Positions 1-5,436 of a stretch of DNA of 5,436 nt are shown here, in pieces. The stretch's first letter is position 1, and each line of letters starts with the position of its first letter. Where the stretch lies: assembly GCA_021399405.1 (NCBI GenBank), contig JAAFKL010000414.1:1-5436 (forward strand), in the 5' to 3' direction. The translations under genes and the position numbers were made by a program. The notes beneath the pieces are model-generated. The model worked only from the letters and a program-made list of their open reading frames with translations. It did no database searches and was not told where the DNA came from. This DNA comes from Candidatus Heimdallarchaeota archaeon (lineage in GTDB: Archaea; Asgardarchaeota; Heimdallarchaeia; Heimdallarchaeales; Kariarchaeaceae).

Positions 1-518
1 AATAATTTGGCTAGTAGTTTCTCGATCTCGTTGTCATTGAGATAAAGCTCCTGAAGGAAGACTAGGTTTGATATCAGCTTGCCTGGTAAGCTTTTCAATT
101 TGTTCTTCTCGAGGTAAAGACCTTCGAGTTTATTTAGCTCTGAAAACAGGTCCCCTTTCAAAGCTGTCAGATTATTTCCCTCTAGACCGAGACTTGTAAG
201 TTCTGTTAGATTGTCAAATATGTCAACTGCGAGAGTTCCAATTTCATTAAATGCAATATTAAGTATTCTTAGTTTTGAAAGACCGTCAAATACACCCTTG
301 GGTAGGGATTTGATTTCATTGTCACTAAGTGTTAGTACCTGAATCATCTCAAGCTCATCAAATAAATTAGCAGGGATCTCATGGATGTCGAAATTACTTA
401 GGTCCAATCCTACAATTTGGTGTGCATCATTGAACTCTGTCCCATTTCGATCATATGCTTCTTCATAACTAATCCCAAGCATCTTACAAATATTCTTTAA
501 CTCCTTACTCTCGATCAT
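1..518 (-). CDS. Leucine-rich repeat protein, N-terminal part (truncated by window edge)
   Basis: The first 172 residues of a gene that continues beyond the left edge. After a non-repeat N-terminus of about 34 residues (MIESKELKNICKMLGISYEE...), with the lead-in QIVGLDLS, come LRRs of exactly 24 residues starting at residues 38, 62, 86, 110, 134 and 158. They follow the typical pattern LxLxxNxIxxLPxxxFxxLxx, for example LTLSDNEIKSLPKGVFDGL. No signal peptide or membrane segment is visible, so it is probably cytosolic. LRR solenoids are protein-binding scaffolds; the partner is unknown, and an effector domain could lie in the missing C-terminal part. ATG at 518 is the first ATG after the in-frame stop at 593-591. 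No SD precedes it, but an AT-rich box lies about 27 nt upstream, which would fit a leaderless message. A second in-frame ATG occurs at codon 13. The LRR assignment is secure; the function is not. Confidence 0.9.
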   Translation of the reverse strand, partial: MIESKELKNICKMLGISYEEAYDRNGTEFNDAHQIVGLDLSNFDIHEIPANLFDELEMIQVLTLSDNEIKSLPKGVFDGLSKLRILNIAFNEIGTLAVDIFDNLTELTSLGLEGNNLTALKGDLFSELNKLEGLYLEKNKLKSLPGKLISNLVFLQELYLNDNEIEKLLAKL

Positions 519-540
519 CAATATTATCTGAACAGTGTTC

Positions 541-550
541 TTAATAAAGA
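541..550 (-). promoter_or_regulatory. Candidate TATA-like box for the LRR gene
   Basis: On the minus strand this reads TCTTTATTAA, centred about 27 nt upstream of the ATG at 518. That is the spacing expected between an archaeal TATA box and a transcription start at the first base of the gene, and no SD is present. The surroundings are AT-rich, so such a match could arise by chance. Confidence 0.25.
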
Positions 551-700
551 TTGGGCGGGAAATAGGTCTAAAGTTATTGAAAATTGTGTTTTAATGAGAT
601 TAATCGTAAATTCTGATGAATATTTAAAATAATTTAAAAAAATTGCAATTTTTGAATAATCATAATATCCTTTTCTTTGCGCCACCCCAATCAGCAAATA

Positions 701-710
701 CTCTAAAATA
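701..710 (+). promoter_or_regulatory. Candidate TATA-like box for the acetyltransferase gene
   Basis: The sequence CTCTAAAATA lies about 24 nt upstream of the GTG at 730. The leader (ATGATGAAACTATCAA) has no SD, so a leaderless or nearly leaderless transcript starting close to 730 is plausible if the host is archaeal. The motif is weak and the spacer is AT-rich. Confidence 0.28.
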
Positions 711-729
711 GACATGATGAAACTATCAA

Positions 730-1713
730 GTGGAATTAATCGAATTAGAGTTGAACGATCTGAATAAGTTTTTTTTAATTAACTCTTCTATTTATAATTC
801 AGATGAGAAATTCCCAGAAATTCCTGAAAATGTAATTAATCAATTTAAAAATGCACCAATCAAGGTAATTGCATATATTGTAGAAGACAATAAACAAATA
901 CAATGTCGCTGTGCAATTTTATTTGATAAGGAAGTCCGTTTCAGTCATTTTGAAGCTATTCCAACTTCTCAAAATGCAGTAAAATTTATGTTTAAGGAAA
1001 TAGTGAGAATTCATGGTTTAGATCGGTTAATAGGACCAAAATGGAGTAATTTAGAAAAAGGATTATTGACTTCTGGATTTAATCAACCACAGACCGTTCT
1101 CACTGCCTATAACCCCAAATATTATGCGAAATTTCTAAAAAAAGCAGGATTCAAACAAAAGGAGAAAATGATTACCTTTTATTTTGACAGAACTATGAAG
1201 TTAAATGAAATTCAGAATAGAATTGAATCTAACATCAATCCTAGAGTTAAGACTCGTACATTTGATCGAAACAAACTTGAAAATGAAATCATGGTCTTCA
1301 ATAAAATAAACAGGGCAGTTTTTTCTCAGACCCCAGATTATTATATAAGATCTATTGAAGAGGATCGATTATTGGTAGAGTCTTTGCTTCCTATAATTAA
1401 TGATAATTACATCATAATTGCAGAAGTAGATGAGATACCAATAGGCATGCTATTAGCTCTTCCAGATGTTTATGAGCAAACCCAACCTATTAGCAGAGTC
1501 AGAATCATTTCCATTGGTGTAATGCCCGAATGGCATAGAAAGAAGGTAGGTTTAACTATGGGTGCTCATCTATTTAAAATACTCAAACCAAATATGGATC
1601 TTAAGTATTTAGAAGCTTCAATTATTCTCAAACATAATCTTCCTCCACAACTACTTGCTAGAAAATTTAAGGCTAAAGCAGGACGACAATTTAGCATGTT
1701 TCAATTAGGTTGA
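730..1713 (+). CDS. GNAT-fold N-acetyltransferase, YghO-like family
   Basis: A 327-residue soluble protein with no signal peptide or membrane segment. The central block at residues 99-142 (GPKWSNLEKGLLTSGF, then AYNPKYYAKFLKKAGF) matches the hallmark of YghO-like proteins: GP..., G-L-gF, yNP-YY, l-aGF. The C-terminal half is GNAT-like: strand AEVDEIPIGMLLALPD (231-246), then ISIGVMPEWHRKKVGL (260-275) as the acetyl-CoA pyrophosphate loop, and finally LEASIILKHNLPP (294-306), which resembles the family's ElSWileDN segment. Substrates of this family are not established; acetyl transfer to an amine is inferred from the fold. The loop is atypical: the usual R-x-x-G-x-G/A glycine is replaced by lysine in a gap-free alignment. 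GTG at 730 is the first start after the stop at 718-720; there is no SD, and TTG at 751 is an alternative. The 3' end overlaps the convergent adenylate-forming gene by 13 bp. Confidence 0.8.
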   Translation: MELIELELNDLNKFFLINSSIYNSDEKFPEIPENVINQFKNAPIKVIAYIVEDNKQIQCRCAILFDKEVRFSHFEAIPTSQNAVKFMFKEIVRIHGLDRLIGPKWSNLEKGLLTSGFNQPQTVLTAYNPKYYAKFLKKAGFKQKEKMITFYFDRTMKLNEIQNRIESNINPRVKTRTFDRNKLENEIMVFNKINRAVFSQTPDYYIRSIEEDRLLVESLLPIINDNYIIIAEVDEIPIGMLLALPDVYEQTQPISRVRIISIGVMPEWHRKKVGLTMGAHLFKILKPNMDLKYLEASIILKHNLPPQLLARKFKAKAGRQFSMFQLG

Positions 1714-3011
1714 GGGATCTCCCGTAGAACACGAATCAACTTGAGTGATCTCTTGTTTTTCATAGGTGGATCTTCTGAAAATACAATTTTAGGGAGTTCA
1801 ACACTTAGATCATTTGCATATCCTTGCAAGTTGCTTTTAATTTTCTTTTCGATATCTGCTCTATCACCATCAATAATTATCCTGATTTCAATCAGATCCA
1901 GTGTCTTTTGGATTGCTTGGTATTCCAATATTTTGTCTGATGCCTGGTTAATTGAACGACGAATATAATCAGGGAATAACATAACATACTCTTTCCCTCT
2001 CTTTATGTAAAATACGTCATCTTTTCTTCCATGTATTTGTTTTACTACCTGAAAGCTAGAACCACATGAACATTTATCATGATTTAATTCTATTAAATCG
2101 TTCAATTTGTATCTTATCACAGGTAGTATCGTTCTATGTAAATCAGTGATAATAACATTTTTTATCAGTGGTTGTGTTTCATCAACTGTCTCAAATTCAA
2201 AATATACCATATCCTCATTTAAGTGAAGGCTCCCCTTTTTACATGTATGGGCTAAAAATCCCTCAGCACCTTGATAGATTTGTGATACTGGAGACCCAAG
2301 TTCATTGCGTATCTGTTCCTTCTCGATTTGTGACAATGTCTCAGCATAGGAGACTATGCTTCTTATTTTTGTGGTAATTGAATTACTTTTTTTACTAATC
2401 GCTAACAATAAAGATGGAGGTCCTGCAATGATATTGATTTGTTCCTTATTTATTAATTCAATCAAATCATCAATGCTATGGGTATAATCTCTGAAGAAAA
2501 TTGTAAATCCATATTTACTCATTTCCATATATGCAGGATTATTTACTCTTAAACAGAAAAGTACCCTTCTCTTAAATAAACCATATACTCCATTCCTTGC
2601 AAACATAATAGCACCATAAGCTAATCTATCTTTTGGCCCAAGCACTGTTAGTGTCTTGTTTCCAGATGTTCCAGACGATAAACCAATTGAGTATTTATCC
2701 ATATAAAGACCCATATTGCCGTTTTCATAGTTTTTTACTGCAAACTCAAGTAATTCTTTTTTGCTTGTATTTAGGGTTATTATGTCATCCAAATTGTCCA
2801 TGAATTCCTTTTTATGAATAATTGGTAAGGAGTAAAAATCTTCCATTGTTGGATTTTCTGAAATATGCTTGTAGTAATATTCACTTTTTTTTAATTGACT
2901 TAGTCTCTTTAAAATTTGATTAAGTTGATATTTTTCTAATCTTGATCGTGACCAGAATCTAAAACTCATCTTAACTCTAATATAAATCAGGACCAGTCTT
3001 AGTACATTCAT
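1701..3011 (-). CDS. Adenylate-forming enzyme, PaaK/CapK/F390 synthetase-related
   Basis: A 436-residue ANL-superfamily enzyme expected to activate a carboxylic acid with ATP to an acyl- or aryl-adenylate and pass it to CoA, an amine or another acceptor in the cytosol. Visible motifs (numbered from ATG 3011): ATP P-loop SSGTSGNK at 112-119; YQGAEGFLAHTC at 246-257 followed by GSLHLNED; TDLHRTILPVIRYKLND at 289-305, whose Asp should bind ribose; CSCG at 314-317; hinge GRKDD at 328-332; and a C-terminal K-L-I-R-V with the likely catalytic Lys 424. The YQxxEGFLAxTC...LHLNED...IRYxLND pattern matches, from memory, the F390 synthetase-related clade (TIGR02304-like), whose substrate is unknown. The usual Thr of the (A/G)TEG motif is Ala 249. 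An in-frame ATG at 3047 would add 12 residues but overlaps the symporter by 32 bp; ATG 3011 has a perfect SD and begins MNVLRLVLIYIR, like relatives. It is translationally coupled to the upstream symporter. Confidence 0.87.
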   Translation of the reverse strand: MNVLRLVLIYIRVKMSFRFWSRSRLEKYQLNQILKRLSQLKKSEYYYKHISENPTMEDFYSLPIIHKKEFMDNLDDIITLNTSKKELLEFAVKNYENGNMGLYMDKYSIGLSSGTSGNKTLTVLGPKDRLAYGAIMFARNGVYGLFKRRVLFCLRVNNPAYMEMSKYGFTIFFRDYTHSIDDLIELINKEQINIIAGPPSLLLAISKKSNSITTKIRSIVSYAETLSQIEKEQIRNELGSPVSQIYQGAEGFLAHTCKKGSLHLNEDMVYFEFETVDETQPLIKNVIITDLHRTILPVIRYKLNDLIELNHDKCSCGSSFQVVKQIHGRKDDVFYIKRGKEYVMLFPDYIRRSINQASDKILEYQAIQKTLDLIEIRIIIDGDRADIEKKIKSNLQGYANDLSVELPKIVFSEDPPMKNKRSLKLIRVLREIPQPN

Positions 3012-3014
3012 ATT

Positions 3015-3021
3015 ATCACCC
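3015..3021 (-). promoter_or_regulatory. Shine-Dalgarno that decides the adenylate-forming enzyme start
   Basis: On the minus strand GGGTGAT lies 3 nt before the ATG at 3011 and is complementary to the usual 16S 3' end (ATCACC). It contains the TGA stop of the symporter gene (3018-3016), so ribosomes ending the first gene are placed at the start of the second. No comparable SD precedes the alternative ATG at 3047. Confidence 0.7.
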
Positions 3022-4332
3022 AGTAAGTGAATTAACGATTTTTCCAAAAGAGACCCTAGTTACTTTATATCGACTTAATGTGATTGCGGTTAATATCAAG
3101 AATATTCCTGGGAGTATACCAAAACCAATTTTGATTCCTAGAAGACCTTGGGTTGTTTGCGTATTTTTGGTACCGTCATACTTCATAATATCAAGAATTG
3201 AGGTCAGAAGTAGACCTGCAAAGGCTATACCCAGTGAGTGAAATGATGACCAAAGACCAAAAAATACCGATTCATGACGATCTCCTGTTTCATACTCATA
3301 GATCTCAACCAGATCCGGAATAATTGAATATGGGATCAATAAATATGCTGACATAAACATACCTAGAAGTGCAGAACTAACAAAGAACATTGTGAGATTG
3401 TTAGAATCTACAAAAAAGCCCATGTAACTTAGAATTATTGCAGTTGCAAAATTAGTAACCAATAGTATTTTTTGTTTTGATACTCTTTTTGTCAAATAGT
3501 TGTAAAATGGAATGCAAGCTGCTGTAACAATGATATAGATTCCTAGACCATAAGTGGAGTAACTGCTATCTCCCAACACATAAGTTGCATAATAGACTAT
3601 GGATGCAGATAATGTACCCGTACCTATTGCACCTAGGAATTTAACAGATAGTAAAAGTCGTACAGTAGAATTTTTAATTATTTTTACATAATCTGAAAAA
3701 GATTGCGATTTGAAAGATGAATCATCATGAATACCTTTCACACTCTGTGCTGATATAAGTAAAGCAAATATTGAAACGATTCCAAAAACAATAGCCATAG
3801 TATGAAGATTACCGAGGTTAATGGTATCATCTCCCGACACAAATAATGCTGCTCCAGCTCCGCCAATCGTCCCCAGTGTTGACAGCATTGCTCTTATACC
3901 CACAATGGAGGTCCTTTCATCATAATCTTTTGTCATCATTGGAACTAGTGACATGTAAGGTACTGCAACAACAGTGTATGCGGTAGTATGAAACAAGATT
4001 GCTGCTGTGGCTAAAATAAATTGGATGGCCGGAGATACATTTATTGGAATAATCCATAACAAAACGAAACTAATACTAAATGGAATTGCTCCAAATAATA
4101 GGTACACTCTCTTCCTTCCATGTTTACTTTTAGTACGATCAGATATAATACCCATAATCGGATCGTTAATGCTATCCCACAATTGACCTATGAAAAAAAC
4201 TATTCCCGCAACAATGGGCCTCATCCCTATCCCATCAGTAAGATAAAAAATGAAGAAAAAACCAACAGCGAAATAGGCAATTGATATCCCTAAATCTCCA
4301 AAACCATATCCTACTTTATTTCGTAATTTCAA
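3016..4332 (-). CDS. GPH-family (MelB-like) MFS cation symporter
   Basis: A 438-residue membrane protein of about 12 hydrophobic helices, the usual length for the glycoside-pentoside-hexuronide:cation symporters. Family features: N-terminal VGYGFGDLG (7-15); WDSINDPIMGIISDRTKSKHGRKR (52-75); VPYMSLVPMMTKDYDERTSIVGIR (124-147); and IPDLVEIYEYETGDRHES (338-355). Asp53 and Asp57 align with E. coli MelB Asp55 and Asp59, which bind Na+/H+/Li+, so cation coupling is likely. MelB sugar-binding Asp19 and Asp124 align with Ser17 and Ala123, so the substrate probably differs from melibiose-type sugars. The start is TTG at 4332: there is no ATG before Met37, which would remove helix 1, and an in-frame TAG lies at 4377-4375. 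Only a weak purine run (AAAAGA) precedes it. It is the first gene of a two-gene operon with the adenylate-forming enzyme 4 nt downstream. Confidence 0.88.
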   Translation of the reverse strand: MKLRNKVGYGFGDLGISIAYFAVGFFFIFYLTDGIGMRPIVAGIVFFIGQLWDSINDPIMGIISDRTKSKHGRKRVYLLFGAIPFSISFVLLWIIPINVSPAIQFILATAAILFHTTAYTVVAVPYMSLVPMMTKDYDERTSIVGIRAMLSTLGTIGGAGAALFVSGDDTINLGNLHTMAIVFGIVSIFALLISAQSVKGIHDDSSFKSQSFSDYVKIIKNSTVRLLLSVKFLGAIGTGTLSASIVYYATYVLGDSSYSTYGLGIYIIVTAACIPFYNYLTKRVSKQKILLVTNFATAIILSYMGFFVDSNNLTMFFVSSALLGMFMSAYLLIPYSIIPDLVEIYEYETGDRHESVFFGLWSSFHSLGIAFAGLLLTSILDIMKYDGTKNTQTTQGLLGIKIGFGILPGIFLILTAITLSRYKVTRVSFGKIVNSLTG

Positions 4333-4372
4333 TATTTTTCTTTTCAGTATGAATTTATTAATTATTTGTGCG

Positions 4373-4387
4373 CGCTACATTCTAGCG
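4373..4387. repeat. Small perfect inverted repeat (5-bp stem, 5-nt loop)
   Basis: CGCTA-CATTC-TAGCG is a perfect 5-bp stem, notable because it is GC-richer than its AT-rich surroundings. It lies 40-55 nt upstream of the symporter TTG start, in the expected leader. It could be a regulatory hairpin or a protein-binding site; it is too short to exclude chance, and no T-run follows it in the minus direction to suggest a terminator. Confidence 0.3.
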
Positions 4388-4422
4388 AAGGGGGTATCAA
4401 ACTTTGTAATTCTATTATATCT

Positions 4423-4446
4423 TCATTCAAAGGTATGTTCTTCCAT
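4423..4446 (-). other. SD-led mini-ORF (7 codons) in the symporter leader
   Basis: An ATG at 4446 follows a strong SD (AAGGTGG at 4457-4451, 4-nt spacing) but encodes only MEEHTFE before TGA. An overlapping frame (4430-4362, TTG start) reads MNEDIIELQSLIPPSLECSAHK and then stops. It could be a leader peptide, or the eroded or mis-sequenced start of a longer N-terminus for the symporter, which otherwise lacks an ATG and a clear SD. Confidence 0.2.
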
Positions 4447-4536
4447 TATTCCACCTTCTTATGAATAATAAATGCCATATCTATCTTTTGTAACTTTATT
4501 ATTAATCATAATTGTTCTATTTTTTTTTATTCATGG

Positions 4537-4554
4537 TCTCGAAATTCTTTGAGA
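4537..4554. promoter_or_regulatory. Candidate dyad operator between divergent genes
   Basis: TCTCGAAATTCTTTGAGA forms two 7-bp arms (one G-T mismatch or wobble) around ATTC. It lies near the middle of the spacer between two divergent transporter genes, where a dimeric regulator could bind and control both. No second copy was noticed in the window. Confidence 0.25.
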
Positions 4555-4580
4555 TAACCTCCGATGATAAGCTAAACCTA

Positions 4581-4590
4581 AATTATTATA
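4581..4590 (+). promoter_or_regulatory. Candidate TATA-like box for the second MFS gene
   Basis: AATTATTATA lies about 46 nt upstream of the ATG at 4632. A start about 25 nt downstream (near 4611) would give a leader of roughly 20 nt carrying the SD, consistent with an archaeal promoter. It is weak evidence in AT-rich DNA. Confidence 0.3.
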
Positions 4591-4622
4591 TTGAAGATTT
4601 GTTTTTCTTCAACTAGTAATAA

Positions 4623-4629
4623 AAAGGAG
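4623..4629 (+). promoter_or_regulatory. Shine-Dalgarno of the second MFS gene
   Basis: AAAGGAG lies just upstream of the ATG at 4632. The 2-nt gap is short; a TTG at 4641 (in frame, codon 4) would have a longer gap, but ATG is preferred. An in-frame TAA at 4620-4622 rules out any start further upstream. Confidence 0.6.
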
Positions 4630-4631
4630 AG

Positions 4632-5436
4632 ATGGGGAAATTGCTGAAAAATCCATTCCAAAAAATGAATACTAATGTGCAGTTAGTATTTGTCTTCACC
4701 ATTCTACAGGGCCTGGGTAGGGGTATTTGGCAGGGTAGTGTTCTCTCGGCTTATATTTTTTACATTGCTGGTGAATCAAATACCTGGTTGGGTTATACAT
4801 CAGCTGCCTCAGGTTTAACCATGACACTTGTAGTCTTTCCTGCCGGTTTTATGGCTGATAAGTTCCGAAGGGATAAACTGCTAAAATTTGCAGGTATATT
4901 TGGTTTGATTAGCAGTATATTCATGATAATTGCACAAGACTTGCTTTTTATATTTATCTCACTGGCTTTTTGGGGGCTTTTTCAAGGCTTTAATAGGCCA
5001 GCGAATGAGTCTTTACTAGCTGATTCAATTCAATCAGGTCAGAGATCAGAGATTTATTCCAAACTCCAATTCTATCGTCAAATCGCTAATTCAGTTGGTC
5101 CTTTCCTCAACATCCTCTTCTTTTTTGTTCTTGGTAATGTCTGGGAGATTTCTATACTCAAGACAGTGATGATTTTTGGAATTGTTATCTCTACATCATC
5201 CATATTTACCCTATTTCTGATGAATGATGACAAGGGTGTTGAACAGTCAGAATCTATCTATTCTGACAGGGAAAGACTAGAAAATGGAAAATCCTTGAAA
5301 AGATCGGTAAAACTAATTCCGATTGTTATCCTATCATCAAACCTTTTGGTGGGATCAGCTGCAGGGATGACCATCAAATTTTTCCCCATTTTTTTCATTG
5401 AGATATATTCTATGGATCCAATGACAGTTAATTTTA
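4632..5436 (+). CDS. MFS transporter, N-terminal part (truncated by window edge)
   Basis: The first 268 residues of a major facilitator protein that continues past the right edge. Helix 1 begins near residue 17 (LVFVFTILQGLGRGIWQGSV). Helix 2 (about 54-74) leads into the MFS motif A loop GFMADKFRRDKLLK (72-85). Four further helices follow to about residue 196, then a hydrophilic central loop (197-225: NDDKGVEQ...GKSLKRS) and helix 7 from about 226, as expected for a 12-helix protein. Polar helix residues include R30 and W33 in helix 1, and Q118, R122 and E126 around helix 4. This is not a GPH protein: it lacks the WDxxNDP signature, so the two transporters of the window are unrelated at subfamily level. 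The substrate is unknown and could be a drug or metabolite, imported or exported. It is divergent from the symporter operon and shares its regulatory spacer. Confidence 0.85.
   Translation, partial: MGKLLKNPFQKMNTNVQLVFVFTILQGLGRGIWQGSVLSAYIFYIAGESNTWLGYTSAASGLTMTLVVFPAGFMADKFRRDKLLKFAGIFGLISSIFMIIAQDLLFIFISLAFWGLFQGFNRPANESLLADSIQSGQRSEIYSKLQFYRQIANSVGPFLNILFFFVLGNVWEISILKTVMIFGIVISTSSIFTLFLMNDDKGVEQSESIYSDRERLENGKSLKRSVKLIPIVILSSNLLVGSAAGMTIKFFPIFFIEIYSMDPMTVNF

Larger units (their letters stand above)
4333..4631. other. Divergent intergenic region
   Basis: A 299-bp AT-rich spacer between the divergently transcribed symporter and second MFS gene. It must carry both promoters. I see a short inverted repeat, a 7-bp dyad, an SD-led mini-ORF on the minus strand, a poly-T run near 4520-4528, and an AT-rich box before the plus-strand gene. 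No tRNA, riboswitch or transposon end is recognisable. Confidence 0.6.

Noticed and set aside
524..715. 63-codon minus-strand ORF in the spacer before the LRR gene (MSILEYLLIGVAQRKGYYDY...)
   Set aside because: It lies in low-complexity AT-rich DNA with no SD, has no recognisable motif, and overlaps the candidate promoters of both flanking genes. It ends 5 nt before the LRR ATG, so a small real gene cannot be fully excluded.
1741..1968. 75-codon plus-strand ORF
   Set aside because: It is antisense to the C-terminal part of the adenylate-forming gene, whose motifs are intact.
2025..2076. CSCG in the adenylate-forming enzyme as a metal site
   Set aside because: The CxCG pair is a common feature of this enzyme group, and I cannot see a matching second cysteine pair close by, so metal binding is not claimed.
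2168..2377. 69-codon plus-strand ORF
   Set aside because: It is antisense to the core of the adenylate-forming gene, including the YQGAEG motif.
3009..3047. N-terminal extension of the adenylate-forming enzyme starting at 3047
   Set aside because: It has no SD and a 32-bp overlap with the symporter; the internal ATG at 3011 has a perfect SD and a better family fit.
4519..4530. Poly-T run as an intrinsic terminator
   Set aside because: No stable stem precedes it in the plus direction, and both flanking genes are transcribed away from this spacer, so no transcript is expected to end here.

Overview
The window comes from an AT-rich prokaryotic genome and is densely coded, with five protein genes and no RNA genes, insertion sequences, CRISPR arrays or large repeats that I can see. 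An archaeon, perhaps of the Asgard group, is my best guess (low to moderate confidence). The reasons are a 24-residue leucine-rich-repeat (LRR) protein with an IVGLDLS-type lead-in, a mix of SD-led genes (GGTGAT, AAGGAG) and genes without SD but with an AT-rich box about 25 nt upstream, and use of GTG and TTG starts. No rRNA or archaeal-specific marker is present to settle it, and LRR-rich low-GC bacteria such as spirochaetes remain possible.

Layout. Positions 1-518 (minus) are the N-terminal part of an LRR protein that runs off the left edge. A 211-bp AT-rich divergent spacer separates it from a plus-strand GNAT-fold acetyltransferase of the YghO-like type (730-1713, GTG start). That gene converges on, and overlaps by 13 bp, a minus-strand two-gene operon: a GPH-type (MelB-like) cation symporter (3016-4332, TTG start), followed 4 nt later by an adenylate-forming enzyme related to phenylacetate-CoA ligase, CapK and F390 synthetase (1701-3011). 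The start at 3011 is preferred to the longest frame at 3047 because a perfect GGGTGAT SD lies directly before it and overlaps the symporter stop codon. A 299-bp divergent spacer follows, with a dyad, a small hairpin and a very short SD-led ORF. The last gene, a second and different MFS transporter (4632 to the right edge), is on the plus strand with a good SD.

How the genes may work together (inference). The symporter and the adenylating enzyme are translationally coupled, which suggests uptake of a carboxylated compound and its activation as an acyl- or aryl-adenylate, CoA ester or amide. The symporter keeps both MelB-type cation-site aspartates but lacks both MelB sugar-binding aspartates, so a non-sugar or unusual substrate is likely. 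The convergent acetyltransferase and the divergent MFS may belong to the same process, but nothing in the sequence proves it. I see no clear evidence of a wholly new system. The coupled symporter/adenylating-enzyme pair of unknown substrate is the most interesting part.
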